NCBI RefSeq assembly: GCF_964340395.1
Contig: NC_135559.1
Location: 11,930,759 to 11,994,758, forward strand
Direction of reading: 5' to 3'
Origin: Glandiceps talaboti
Lineage: Eukaryota; Hemichordata; Enteropneusta; Spengelidae
Length of the DNA stretch: 64,000 nt
Part shown: piece by piece, positions 63,835 through 64,000 of the stretch
Layout of the letters: each line of letters starts with the position of its first letter
Position numbering within the stretch: the first letter of the stretch is position 1
The notes under the pieces: model-generated
Seen by the model: the letters and a program-made list of their open reading frames with translations, nothing else
What the model was told of the DNA's origin: nothing
Database searches by the model: none
Program-made: the position numbers and the translations under genes

Positions 63835-64000
63835 GTAAGTGTAAACTAAATATAATGCTTTCAATTAGCACATTAGACAATCACCATGTACTTCTAATAG
63901 AACGAAGGTTGAATGATGGATGAAAAGGGAAAGTAGTTACTCAAAATATATGACATCTGAATAAATGCAAACAATATGTTTGCCAATCAACTCTGAGATG

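Overview
The window is intron-rich, AT-rich nuclear DNA of an animal, most likely a marine invertebrate. Introns have canonical GT-AG borders and are often several kb long. Microsatellites, minisatellites and short non-autonomous DNA transposons are dense throughout. I cannot name the species. An invertebrate deuterostome or a lophotrochozoan would fit the protein similarities, but this is inference. No rRNA gene, CRISPR array, operon or bacterial feature is present.

Layout. (1) 1-15231, minus strand: the N-terminal 353 codons, in nine exons, of a GDPD5/GDE2-like six-transmembrane glycerophosphodiester phosphodiesterase. The gene runs off the left edge. (2) 15232-16623: a 1.4-kb head-to-head intergenic region, probably a shared or divergent promoter. 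(3) 16624-45304, plus strand: a complete TRAPPC14 (MAP11/C7orf43) gene with 11 coding exons and 596 codons. Every exon joins in phase, and one is a 45-bp symmetric microexon. (4) 45305-53100: intergenic DNA with degenerate repeats and MITE-like elements. (5) 53177-53745, plus strand: a single-exon reading frame of 165 to about 189 codons that I do not recognise. It lies behind a TATA/CCAAT promoter-like segment and, in competition with that reading, a strong 3' splice site. (6) 53800-56940: SINE fragments, large microsatellites and a degenerate 'TGTCCGG' repeat. (7) 57175-63834, plus strand: the first eight exons of a gene whose product resembles the N-terminal suppressor/MIR beta-trefoil region of inositol 1,4,5-trisphosphate receptors. 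It is clearly divergent from the canonical receptor and runs off the right edge.

The genes have no evident common pathway: lipid/GPI-anchor hydrolysis at the cell surface, TRAPPII vesicle tethering and ciliogenesis, and calcium release. Only the head-to-head GDPD5/TRAPPC14 pair suggests possible co-regulation.

The mobile-element content is the most unusual part. Several elements can be delimited to the base by terminal inverted repeats (TIRs) and target-site duplications (TSDs). They include a hAT-type MITE with a perfect 8-bp TSD, a related locus where the left end of that family is amplified in tandem, and two 204-bp copies of a piggyBac-like MITE at TTAA. There is also a fold-back element with a 9-bp TSD whose left arm is a five-unit tandem array, and an element with a 10-bp TSD. 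A GDPD5 intron carries an array of units that copy the authentic splice-donor region beside it.
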